DNA of 64,000 nt from Psococerastis gibbosa (Eukaryota; Arthropoda; Insecta; Psocodea; Psocidae), in assembly GCA_963971405.1 (NCBI GenBank), contig OZ020488.1:24571089-24635088 (forward strand). Reading direction: 5' to 3'. Below the pieces are notes generated by a model, which was not told the DNA's origin, made no database searches, and saw only the letters and a program-made list of their open reading frames with translations. Both the position numbers and the translations under genes were made by a program. Each line of letters begins with the position of its first letter. The first letter of the stretch is position 1. Of this stretch, positions 1-10,410 are shown piece by piece.

Positions 1-2311
1 AAAGTTTGACAGTAGATATATCGTTTTGATAAAAATACACGAGGCTTAATACTAAATAACACGTTGGTGTGCGTTGCCAGTATTTACAGCCTTCATTATC
101 CGGACCCCTTACAACATCGGTCAATGTCATTTTACTAATTTCACTCAACTCGGCATTTCCTTAGATGAAAATTCCTGGAATGAAAACTGAACGAAACTCC
201 CAATCCATCTGCTATCTAGTAACACAATTCGCAGTTATTAGCCTATGTTGGTGTCTACTTTTTCTTCTTCTTCTAAAAGTTCCTCTTCTATGAAAGGTTG
301 GCGATAATCATGGCAATTTGAACATTGGAGGCTGCTCCTCTGAAAAGGAAAGTCGTGCTCTTGCCTAAGATGTCTACGCTAATGCTAAACAAGAATAAGA
401 ATACGTATTGAATTGCTATTAGTGCTGTCTCGTCGAGTGTGGATGAATTGGTAGGACAGTTATCAAAATGAGATTCGGTTATTAGTGTTACTTAGTTTAG
501 TGTACCTGGTGTTGGCATATGTACGATAACGTATATCATATAGTTCGTCCAGTAGGCCCGTACACAAGGGGTTTATGGACCCCCTTCTCCCAAAAAAATT
601 AAATTAACATTTATTTAAAATAAGAATGTCTAGGTAGAGACAAAATTAATGATTTACGATTAACGCTTGAGACTCTGTCCAGTATTGTAATGGTGAGGAC
701 AATGAATCCCCCCCCCCCGCATATATTTTATCCTTCTTTTTTGCCTCTCTTCCTCTCCAGTTTCTTCTCTATTTAATTTTAAGCATTTATCAATAATATA
801 GTATATTTTTGTTTTTTAGGGTTAGCATGAAAAGAAGACTTTATAGTCTTATTGTTCGCTTTTTGCTTTTTTTTCAATGAAGTCGTTTTCAATTTCAATT
901 TATATTTACAACTACAGTATAATTATATTATAAAATACAATGCGGCAAAAATGTGCATACAGGAACTGAGCACTGAGAAAGGGACTTATTAATTTAAAAG
1001 TCCTTTCCTCTCCTCCCAGCTTTTCACTTTTCGGATTGAATCGTCGAATTAAACAGGTCAATTAAACCTTTTAATTCGAATAAATTCAGTGCTGTATATT
1101 ACGTTCCGAATGACGTCAGGTTGAAAATTCTCGAAAATAGTATGGGAATCCTTAAAGACATGGTACTAATAAATGATCCGGCAGATCAAACTTCACGACC
1201 GATTTCCTGCATATCCCCATTGAGAGACACAACGTTTATTGTAAGGTCGCAGCCGCGCTATTGTGCGGAAACAACGACAAAAAACTCTAATAGGATCCGC
1301 CCGCCCCATTCTCCCACTTCTTTTGCATTGATATCCTTCTCAAATTCAACCAAAATAGTAGGAATTGCCGTCTTTTGTCTGCTATTTACGGTATTTATGA
1401 GTACGGTATCGAATATCCGATTTAGTATTGTGGAACAAGCAGGACCGTAAAGAGAATCAGTAAACCTCGGGCAGCGGAACAATCCCCCCCCCCCCCCACT
1501 AGGTTTTTATTTTCGGGTGTAAATGCGAAAATCTTGAGGCACATTTACAGGGTAGTTTGACTACCCCAAACATTTAGGGGGCTTAACTGGTCGGTGTTTT
1601 TAGTTTTTTTCATTGGCCTACAGGGAGTATTGCATTATCGATAGGTAATTGTTTCACTGGGCCAGTCAGTCATATCAGCAATTAATATAAAATATAAATT
1701 ATATATTATATTATTATATATATTATAAATAATATAAATATAATATAATAATTTACAGCATTATAAAATTGCTACAATATTTTTATTGCAGCGCGCGGCA
1801 GGCACCAACCTTACTCATGGGCCTTCACCACGGTCCAGGGAAGTGGGAACAAGTTTAGATAGGATCTGACGTCATTTACTTTTAATCCATAAGAAAGCAG
1901 AAGACTGGACTACAAAAGGATTCTAACCTACTTACGACGAACTCATAGAAGAAGCCTACAAAAAATTCAATCTTAATAACGGCTTTATCGGCAAATTACT
2001 TCGGATGCGTTCTTAACGTTTCCACTAGCCTGCAATACGTATTCTGATTTTTTTCTTCAATTAATGTACCTTTCGGTTATCATCTATGGCTGCCAATCGT
2101 AGCCTATACCTTGGGGCACGTACATGCCACGAATTTAATGGGGGAGCAAAGCCTTAAGGGTTACGACAACAGGATGTGATGCATCCTGGACAATGAATAT
2201 TCGGCTGTGGTATCCATCAAATTGAGATGTTCTTTGTTTCAATGAATTGGACTGGAGTGTCAAGAATAATAAAGAAAGGCAGATATTATAAATGCATTAT
2301 ATTATCTTTCC
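1..2311. other. No gene seen; AT-rich DNA with mobile-element debris
   Basis: I see no coding region I can support. At 549-600 there is a C/G-rich phrase with runs of G and C that resembles the ends of the hAT-like MITEs found later, but I could not find its partner end. C-runs lie at about 708-718 and 1485-1498. A 74-codon minus-strand open frame (1258-1482) lies in a slightly GC-richer patch; it has no recognisable motif and I do not call it. Confidence 0.5.
1684..1770. repeat. AT-only low-complexity tract
   Basis: Almost pure A/T made of irregular ATATTA/TAATAT units that can fold back on themselves. It is probably a degenerate simple repeat; no element boundary is visible. Confidence 0.6.
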
Positions 2312-2313
2312 TA

Positions 2314-2698
2314 CAGCGCCCATTCCACCGACCGGCTAGGGCTATTTACAAAAACGGTGACGTGGTAGCAGACATTCAAGACTTAGGTGGCGTTTCCATC
2401 GACCTCGCCTTGCAGAATGCAAATGACATTGAAGGAAATTTAAATTTTTCGTTTTATAGAAATCTATTAAAATGTTTCTACTTAACATATCCCATAACGC
2501 CATTTTTTAATTTTAGTTTGTTTGTTTGTGATTTTACTGTATGATCATTGATCAATTTTAACTGTGGCATAGATGAAATTAAACATTTCCGTCAATTCTG
2601 CAATGCGAGGTCGGTGGAAACCCCGCCTAAGTCTTGAATGTCTGCTACCACGTCACTGTTTTTGTAAATAGCCCTAGCCGGTCGGTGGAATGGGCGCC
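2314..2698. mobile_element. Foldback MITE family A, long copy 1
   Basis: Two arms of about 125 bp are near-perfect inverted repeats around a roughly 140-bp AT-rich loop. Each arm runs inward from a GGCGCCCATTCC-type end through TTCCACCGACCGGCTAGGG and the core GACGTGGTAGCAGACATT to a second, internal copy of the end-like motif (TTTCCACCGAC at 2397 and in the right arm). TA lies outside both ends (2312-2313 and 2699-2700), which suggests TA target duplication as in Tc1/mariner elements. No transposase is encoded. Related copies are at 7352, 10261 and 27055. Superfamily is inference; the hairpin structure is seen directly. Confidence 0.85.
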
Positions 2699-2700
2699 TA

Positions 2701-5700
2701 TCTAAATGCTAAATAACTAGTCTACCTGCCTACGATAACACTATATTACAATAATACAAAGTGTGAAAAGATATGATGTATAATAATGAATCGTTTTGAA
2801 CGGGACAGTCCCGTTTTCCACCAATCAAGGTGTCCATTATGTCCCCAAAGGCTCAGGACACTAAAATTTCCTGAAAATGCCTCTCAATGATAAATGAATT
2901 ACCGAAAGAGAATAAAATACTAAAGTTGGTCGCCTATATAAATTGAATGAAAATACAATCTTTTAATGCAATAGCTTAGTTATAAATGGGTAAAAGTCTA
3001 CTTTTTTCGTCTATATTTTCAATTTCCCCCCCCCCCCCCAAGAGAGACCCCTGGCCTCCGTTTGTTTGCACAGGAATTAATTTTCCGTATGTGAAATATA
3101 ACTTTTACTTCTTGAAATAAATTACTTCAAAATAATAATACTATTTCACACCTAAATTTTCAATTTTCACGAAAATTCATTAAACGCCCCTGGGAACGAC
3201 CTCAATAAAGTTAAATCCAAGATTGGCTACAAAGTCTTTCGCTACTCAAAAGCATTTGATGTTTATTATGGTTTATTATGTATTTCAAAGTTGGGATGAC
3301 CCTACAACCAGGTGTCCCTTTTTTATGAAAATTATTAGTCATAGGTCGGTCATACTATGGAAGCTTTGTTTCAAATGCCCACCCCTAATTGGACATGTAG
3401 CACTGCATAGCAGTCTTCCATTGAAGCAAATAGCCTCAATGTAAGCTATATACCGTATGTTTCACTGTATTGAGCAGCTACCAATAACTGCACCGATTCA
3501 CATAACACAGAATTTTCACTGATCTTCATTCTTAATAACATAGACTTATGTAGCAAGGGCTTCCCAATAAAATAATACTGCTCGGCTTGAATCGCCCTTG
3601 AATAAAACTACATTGAAAATTTAATACTGTCATATTTATGCAAAGCAGTCGGGCGCAACCAGGGTCTAGGGCTAGGCCATTATGGAAGCAGACCCCTCTG
3701 ATGCAATTTCAATAAATCCCAGAGGACAGTCGGGAAGTTGGGTCTGAGCCGGGCCTATGGCAGCTTATTGCTCGCAAATCATTCTGGAATCGCTCACTTT
3801 CTTGTTTTGAAATTACAAATTTGTGTCTTGGAAATCGGTGAAGTTTTATATTACAGGTTCGGCTTCACTTTCCAGTTTTGTGTGATTTAATAAACAAGTT
3901 TAGACTGGGGCATAAAATGACCGGGGAGTTCGAATAAATCTAAGCTTTGCAGTTTGCGGATCTAGCCGGTCAAAATAATCTGCCGAAACATTTCCGAAGC
4001 TAAATGAAACTTTGGAGTCTAGCTTATAAGCTGTAAGTCTTAAAATTTCCGTTATATTCAATATTAATATTTAAAAGGTTTCATGCTGACAGCTCACATG
4101 GGTGACTGTCCAAGCGAGACGAATACAATAGCCTAATACGTCAAAGGGATGTTATTACCGCATTAATTATTCAATTCCATATGGCACCAATCACACTACT
4201 AAATTTTACACGGATATTATCCGGGAGCAAAGTTAATTTAAAGGGGGGGAGGTAAATAGGATAAAAAAAGATAAACTGAGCATTTGACCAAACGTCTAAA
4301 TATTACATTGTACAATAATAAGAAAATAGGCTGCATACTTTTTGCAGGGCGTTTTATGCGATTTTTGGAGATGAAATTTTATTTTTCAAACGGCGAGTGA
4401 TGACAGGTGAAAATTAAAAACTCTTTTATTAGGTACCAATCAGGGTTTGCCAATCGAGTAGCGTTACCAAACTATTATTAATATAATTATATTTTTATTA
4501 TATTAATTATAATTATAATAATATTAATGTTCCTTTTGTAGACTAAGTAAATATGAACCTTTGAATACGACTATGTGAATTCCATGAGGAAAAACAAAAA
4601 TTAAGCCTTCAGGAGAGATAATGTAAGAAAGAAATTTCAAAAATAATTTGTCAAAATCATTAGTCTCAATCGAGAAAGAAGCAATCAACTCAATATAATT
4701 TTCAACACTTGACAAGCTTGATCTTTCTTTTCCAATTAGCATGGAAAATTCGAAGAAAACAAATCTAACGGGCAATTTGAAAAGAAAGACATTCTTTTGA
4801 AAGGGGCGGGCAAAACAGCGATAGATGAAAGGCGGTCGGAAGCTGTTTGTGTAGTGGAAAGCTCTAAGAGCTTTAGTTGCTGACTTTGGCAGCAGAAATG
4901 GTCGGCGGCCACTTCAAACGACTCCGCCGCCTCTTTTCAAATTATAAGCGACTGAAGTTGATTGCATTTGCATGACGCTGTTTTTTGAAATCAATCGGAA
5001 AATTGTAAATAATATTCTTATCAGGCGTGGATATAGAGAGGGGGTTGTAACACAACACCCCCCTCCCCCCCCCCCACAACACTTGGAAAATAGTTTGAAA
5101 ATTACTTTGTTGTTTGAATGTAATCCAAATAAACACAATTTCGACTATTGGGCTTCTTTTTTTAGGTGAAAGACCGTCAAGTCAGGGCAAAATTATAATT
5201 CTCATTGGCAAGACCCCCTCTTGAAAATAATTTCTAAAGCCGCGCGTGACTCTTATGGTATTTGGACACTAGCGTATTTGGGGGGGGGGGGCAAAATTGT
5301 TGACCAAGCACTAGATACAATAGAAATAGAATGAGCTTCTTTGACAAAATATATCACATGATACAAAACACGTTGATAAGAATTTTGTAAAATTTGGCAA
5401 AATTAAAATTAAATTGTAAACGTCTCATTCTGCTGACTACAGAACCAGCACTACAAAGGCCACGCCCCCTCCCCCCGCTCACAAGGTACACCATCGAAAA
5501 AAATCTCCTTAAACTGCAGTGTTTTGACTATTGTATTGTATTGTTTTGACTCCACACAACTTCTTATTTTCTTAATCGGCCCAGGAATTAAACGACTCAT
5601 TGACTTCTGATAGCATAGTCGCAGGACCTTCACGGAACTTTATCTAAAGTTTTTCACATGTTTTTCTGTAATTTCCCATTCTTAGACAGTAAGAGGAAAC

Positions 5701-7254
5701 CACTGCTATAGGAATGGCATAGAAGACTCAAAGAAAAGTCAAATATTTGTGCAGTTTAACGATTAAGCTGAAATGCTGCGTAAACGTATAGATTTTCAAT
5801 TGGAGCGGTGGAAATAATACAGTATAATTTCATATCATTCCCATATTCTTCTTTGGGGCAATCTTCCTGTTTTAATCAAGTATGCTAGTAAGAATAAGTA
5901 GTTACTGGAGAAATGTGTCGTAGCGTAAGGCGATCATTTTTTTAGGAATCCCATTTTTTTTCTGTTAGAGTTTACTCCTGCCTCTGAAATAGTGCCACTC
6001 CCGGTACTCAGTCTCAGCAATAGCCTATTCTGCCGAAATATGACAAAAGAATCAGACAATTGAATGTGACACGACAGACACTGAATATTTTCAGCTTTGG
6101 CGCGAGAAATGTCCCTTCGTCGGCAGCCCCCAGCTCATCCATCAACGAAAAATATTAATACCGCGGAAACAAAGAGCGGAGTCGCGGTTATTTCTGTGCT
6201 GGCCTGCGGCAGATGCAGTTCCTCTAAATTAAAGAGCCCTCCCTTTGATAACTGGTGCCTGATTGATATCGGCTGACGGCCATTGTTATCAATGTTTCTG
6301 TGTGTGTTGTTATGGAGTGTTTTCATGTTTTGTCATAAGAAAACTTCCGAAACTCTTGGTTCTATTGCATTTGAATTAAGCAGAGAATACAACATCTCGA
6401 AACAAATTAGTTTCAAGGGCGTCCTTTCTATGCAGGCTACAGCCATAATAGCAATACTTGATTTCGGTATACTCAGTTTCATTACCTATAGCCATAGGTA
6501 TATACCGTCAGACCTCCAAACTAATGACTGAAAGATAGCATACCTGTTCGCATGCAGTTCGACATGACCCAGATGTCTTTCCGCAACAAAATCCATCTGA
6601 AATAGAAAAATTAAAAGTATCTTAATTACTGTTTTTATAATATCATATTTCAGTTAAGAGGAAATGTGTACTTTGACAGCGCATGGGAAATTTTAATTTT
6701 ACTAAAAATATGAAAATATGAAAATTTAGTAAATGTAAAATAGGGGCTGTCCACTAGAATGATTGTTTTAATATTAATTTCCAGTGACGCGAAAAAACGT
6801 CATAACCTGCGCGATATTGTATGGAAATATAAAATATGCGCCATAGCAAACACCTGCGCTATGTATTTGCATACAGGTCATTAGGCCTATAAGGCCTGGT
6901 CCAGTAGACTTCTAATAAATAGAAGGGATGAGGGAACCATCAAACTGGCCAAGAGTATAGTATCGTATATTCGTGTGCCAAAACAGATAGGCCAATAGCT
7001 GCGTTCTCAAAGCCTCACCGCCGGCTGCTCAATTTATCAAGTGCTAATTCAAAATGATAAACGGTAGTCTCGTGCGTGAAGCTCATATAATCGTCACTCA
7101 TTATTTAAAAAAGCCCCAAATAATTTAATATGGGCACCGTGCTAGTGCAGTAGGAGGAAAATGATAAAATTACATTAGGTCTACTGCCGTTACTAGTCGT
7201 GCCAGCGCCACAAGTATGATTACTAAAGAAATTTACCTAATAATTGTACTTGTC
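2701..7254. other. Long stretch without a recognisable gene
   Basis: AT-rich DNA with C/G homopolymers at about 3027-3039, 5061-5075 and 5281-5291. Short open frames here (for example 4524-4775 minus and 6283-6531 plus) lack known motifs and read like chance. A GC-richer patch at about 6110-6290 could be functional or conserved, but nothing in it identifies it. At 2797-2820 there is a short GGGACAGTCCCG palindrome, related to the GTCCCG repeats at 14.9 and 43.8 kb. Confidence 0.5.
4471..4530. repeat. AT-rich imperfect palindrome
   Basis: A run of ATTAATATAATTATA-type sequence is followed by its near reverse complement, so the strand could form a weak hairpin of about 25 bp. It is probably a simple-sequence palindrome; no target duplication is visible. 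Confidence 0.5.
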
Positions 7255-7315
7255 TCCGGAATATTCGAGTTGGTAGAGAACTGGTATTCGAAACGGAAGA
7301 CTGAGGTTAGGAACT
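7255..7315 (+). repeat. Possible decayed tRNA-like SINE head
   Basis: GTTGGTAGAGAACTGG at about 7269-7284 resembles an A-box region, and GGTTAGGAACTC at about 7307-7318 could be a damaged B-box (consensus GGTTCGANTCC). Spacing is tRNA-like, but the B-box has several mismatches and no body or tail was identified. It differs from the SINE family found elsewhere in the window. Weak call. Confidence 0.2.
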
Positions 7316-7351
7316 CAATGTAAAAGGAATCATTTTCTTCCTTCATTGGTA

Positions 7352-7750
7352 AGGCGGGGATTCCACCGACCGGCTAGGGCTAAATACAAAAACGGTGACG
7401 TGGTAGCAGACATTCAAGACTTTGGCGGGGTTTCCACCGACCTCGCATTGCAGAATGCAAATGACATTGACGGAAATGTTTGTTTTCCTCTATGCCATAG
7501 TTAAAATTGATCAAAATGATCATAGAGTGAAATCACAAACAAACAAACTAAAATTAAAAAATGGCGTCATGGGATATGTTAAGTACAAACATTCTAATAG
7601 ATTTCTATAAAAAGAAAAATTCTAATTTCCGTCAATGTCATTTGTATTCTGCAATGCAAGGTCGGTGGAAACCCCGCCTAAGTCTTGAATGTCTGCTACC
7701 ACGTCACCGTTTTTGTATTTAGCCCTAGCCGGTCGGTGGAATCCCCGCCT
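7352..7750. mobile_element. Foldback MITE family A, long copy 2 (best preserved)
   Basis: The two arms of about 127 bp differ at only a few positions and enclose a roughly 140-bp AT-rich loop. The ends read AGGCGGGGATTCCACC in both arms and are flanked by TA (7350-7351 and 7751-7752). Each arm also holds an internal GGCGGGGTTTCCACCGAC motif that mimics the terminus, so the hairpin looks like one foldback nested inside another. The element matches the copy at 2314 over its whole length but differs in two three-base blocks (see findings). It encodes nothing, so mobilisation would need an enzyme supplied from elsewhere. Confidence 0.9.
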
Positions 7751-7987
7751 TAAGGGGAAGACGCAGCAGCCACAACATCATAAAATAGATTAGTCAAGAT
7801 AGAGTCAACATCAGTCTCAACTCAATGCTATAGTAATAACAGTCAGCCGAAAGACCTGAAGTTCACCCAAACGGGCAAAAAACAATTTTCTTTCATTCTT
7901 TCTTTCTATCAATGGGTTGTCATGCCATCTCGTGCTCATCTTTGTTCTATAACCATAGTAACTGCAAAGGCTTTCACGGTCGGAGTC

Positions 7988-8172
7988 AAATGAAGAACCA
8001 GTAGAATCCGGGCTGATGGGCCATGGTCGAAAGTGAACTTCCAAACGTTTCGTCATCATCTGCGGTCGACATCTTCAGTGGCGCTGTGTAGACTTCGAAG
8101 GTTGTACCTTGGTGGCTCGTAGCTTGCTCTGGACTCCGGCCCAACAGCCCGGATTCTACTGGTTCTTCATTT
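7988..8172. mobile_element. MITE family B, copy 1 (185 bp, 35-bp TIR)
   Basis: The first 35 bp and the last 35 bp are inverted repeats with one mismatch, starting AAATGAAGAACCAGTAGAAT. The interior has TTTCGTCATCATCTGCGGTC, which recurs in a second diverged copy at 24678-24886 (TTTCGTCATCGTCTGCGGTC). I could not find a clear target duplication. Non-coding; superfamily not assigned. Confidence 0.75.
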
Positions 8173-8257
8173 AACCATAGTATTTCATATTTCTTTCAAT
8201 TCCTCGTCAGTAGGGAGTAAAACTTTTTCTGGTGTATTTAATCGGTGAGCCATGATC

Positions 8258-8290
8258 AAATAAATATTAACTTTTTTGTTCTATTACTAT
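8258..8290 (-). repeat. 3'-end fragment of the tRNA-SINE
   Basis: AATAAATATTAAC followed by TTTTTTGTTCTATTACTA matches, in minus orientation, only the tail and last 15-20 bases of the SINE copies at 32571, 57220 and 60676. It is either a severely 5'-truncated insertion or a fragment. Confidence 0.55.
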
Positions 8291-8450
8291 AAGAGAATAA
8301 TTACGACAATTTTGAAGTTCGTGGACCATAACTTAGTCTTCCGATGAAGATGTGACCAGTGACCAATCTGGATCGAGAAAACACTATAATATAATAAAGT
8401 GTCACTGATTCGGCGATCCTGCTTAATTGGTGATGAATTTATAATATGAA

Positions 8451-8843
8451 CATGGGCGCCGGTTCCATAAGGCTTGGTATGGCCCGGGCCATACCAATAT
8501 TCAGATTGGTATGGCTGAGCCATACTTTTTAGGAATTTTAGGAATAAACGCCTCATATTTCAGTGTATTTTGATAAATAAATTCACTATTTTACATTGCA
8601 CTTATTTAGAACAAATCTTGTAATTATTTTTTGAAAATTGAAAACTAAAGGAAATAAAATCGTTAATCGAATATTTAAATCGAAATTGGCGAGAGCGCTG
8701 AAGATTAATGATATAGCTACAGAGTGAAGCCATATATTTATTGGAGGGGGGGGGGGGGGCAAATCGACTCCTTCCCCCCGAAAAAAAGATTTCCTCGGGC
8801 AATGTTGGGCCATATCAATAATTTTCACAACTCGGCGCCCATG
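8451..8843. mobile_element. hAT-like MITE with perfect 8-bp target duplication
   Basis: The ends are CATGGGCGCCGG on the left and CGGCGCCCATG on the right, an 11-bp terminal inverted repeat. AATATGAA directly flanks both sides (8443-8450 and 8844-8851). An exact 8-bp duplication with short C-A-G/C-A-T-starting ends is the standard hAT-superfamily signature. The interior is AT-rich, has a 14-base G run near 8746 and no transposase. It shares the GGGCGCCG end with the element at 25841. Confidence 0.88.
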
Positions 8844-8851
8844 AATATGAA

Positions 8852-10258
8852 TGCATCCAACCAAGGCCTACAGCGTACATCACGTAAACGCAAACTCTAA
8901 TTAGGCCTATAGTATCGTTCTAAAAAAAATAGTCCAGAAAAGGAAGACGCCAATAATAATTACGAGGATGCCCATTGTATTTAACGAAATGGTGGCATTC
9001 GACCTTACTTTGTTCACACGAGCTAAGCCAATTATTCAATATTTAGTTGAGCACGCCCCTTTCAGCAGCTAGCCACTGAATGACTAATAACGTCAGCTCT
9101 TTGTCTTCCATATCGAAGCACGTTGCGCGCAAGGAAACTGGCCATTTGTTATTCGCGTCAGGTTCATAGAGCCATTCGAGGAATGGACAGGGTGTGCTTA
9201 GAAGTTTGAAACCTGCCGTGTACAATATTCGTTTTCCCACGAACTTTCCAATACGGGGTGTGCCATTAGTTTGGCGTACCGTACTAGGTAATGAACACTT
9301 TTTTATGCAATGTTAAAATCCATATAATAATTGATTTCGCATTGAATTTTGGGGTACGCGCGTGACATAATACGTAATAATCGTAAATTGCAGCATTTTA
9401 TAAGATCAATATAATAGATGATTATATTTGAAATTTTGTGTTATAAGTAGACTACCTATTAACTATACCACTGAAAATTAAAACTAACAAATAACGGAAA
9501 CAAAAGTGGCAAAAATCCCGTTAATTGCTCTAGCAGCCAGAAACGGCTGTTGGACCTTAGCCAGTCTCCGCCCAGAACTTTGCCCCGCAGCCACACCGCA
9601 CGCCCCAACACCCCCTACAGCTAAGGTGTGGCGTTTTTTGCGTCAAAATACGAAGTCTGAGTGTCTACAATACAATACAATAAAATTCCCGGACTGAACA
9701 CAACTGTCGCAAGAGCTGTAACTTACTTACACACATGACTTTAATATTTAAGCACAATCTTTTAGTATTTTCAAGTTGATGCAGACTTTTAGATTTAGAC
9801 CGATACGCTTTTAAGGCCTAGAAATAATATATTCCAACCATATACTTTTGACTCTTAAAAATGATAGGGTTGCTCCTGTCCCAATGGCTAATACTAGTAT
9901 AACGTTCACCATTTAAAAAATAATGCAGGGCATAATTGTATTGTATTGCATTGTACTGTGTGTTTCAATATAATTATTCATTCATTCATTTTATTTTTAT
10001 AGGCATATGCACGGGTATGTACTATGTAGGCTAAGTAGTATATATAAGTTAACCGTAGTAAATAGAATATTTTTTACCGTACGGTAAGTTCTATAAATGA
10101 AAAAAATGTATTTATAGGTAAACTGTACGTATGTATACTGTATTTACATTTCAATATACCTGTAAATGCATTTTGGAGGGAAGCCTACGTATTGTGCAAG
10201 TAGAAAATAGAAAGGAAACCTCTGCCATTGTCATCCTACATAGGCAGGCCGTGGTAGG
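8852..10258. other. No supported gene; one protein-like short frame
   Basis: Mostly AT-rich. A 65-codon minus-strand frame at 9043-9240 sits in a patch with more G+C than its surroundings and has balanced, protein-like residue use (including WLYEPDANNKW and FDMEDKELTLL). I do not recognise a family, and no convincing splice site, promoter or poly(A) context was found, so it is not called as a gene. CAATACAATACAAT-type runs occur near 9668 and 9935-9960. Confidence 0.45.
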
Positions 10259-10260
10259 TA

Positions 10261-10407
10261 AGGTGGGGATTCCACCAACGTCAATAGTGATTGTAAATGT
10301 TTTTGACGTGGTAGCAGACATTTTTAGACTGTTTTTTGTCTAAAAATGTCTGCTACCACGTCAAAAAACATTTGCTATCACTATTGACGTTGGTGGAATC
10401 CCCGCCT
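10261..10407. mobile_element. Foldback MITE family A, short copy 3
   Basis: A hairpin of about 147 bp: arms of roughly 68 bp, nearly perfect, with a loop of only about 8 bases (around 10330-10337). The ends are AGGTGGGGATTCC on the left and GGAATCCCCGCCT on the right. Both arms carry GACGTGGTAGCAGACATT, the core shared with the copies at 2314, 7352 and 27055, but lack their inner module and have ACGTCAATAG in place of ACCGGCTAGG. TA precedes the left end (10259-10260) and TATA follows the right end. Confidence 0.85.
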
Positions 10408-10410
10408 ATA

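Noticed and set aside
1121..1482. Overlapping frames on both strands (109 and 74 codons)
   Set aside because: Neither has a motif, and dual-strand openness suggests chance.
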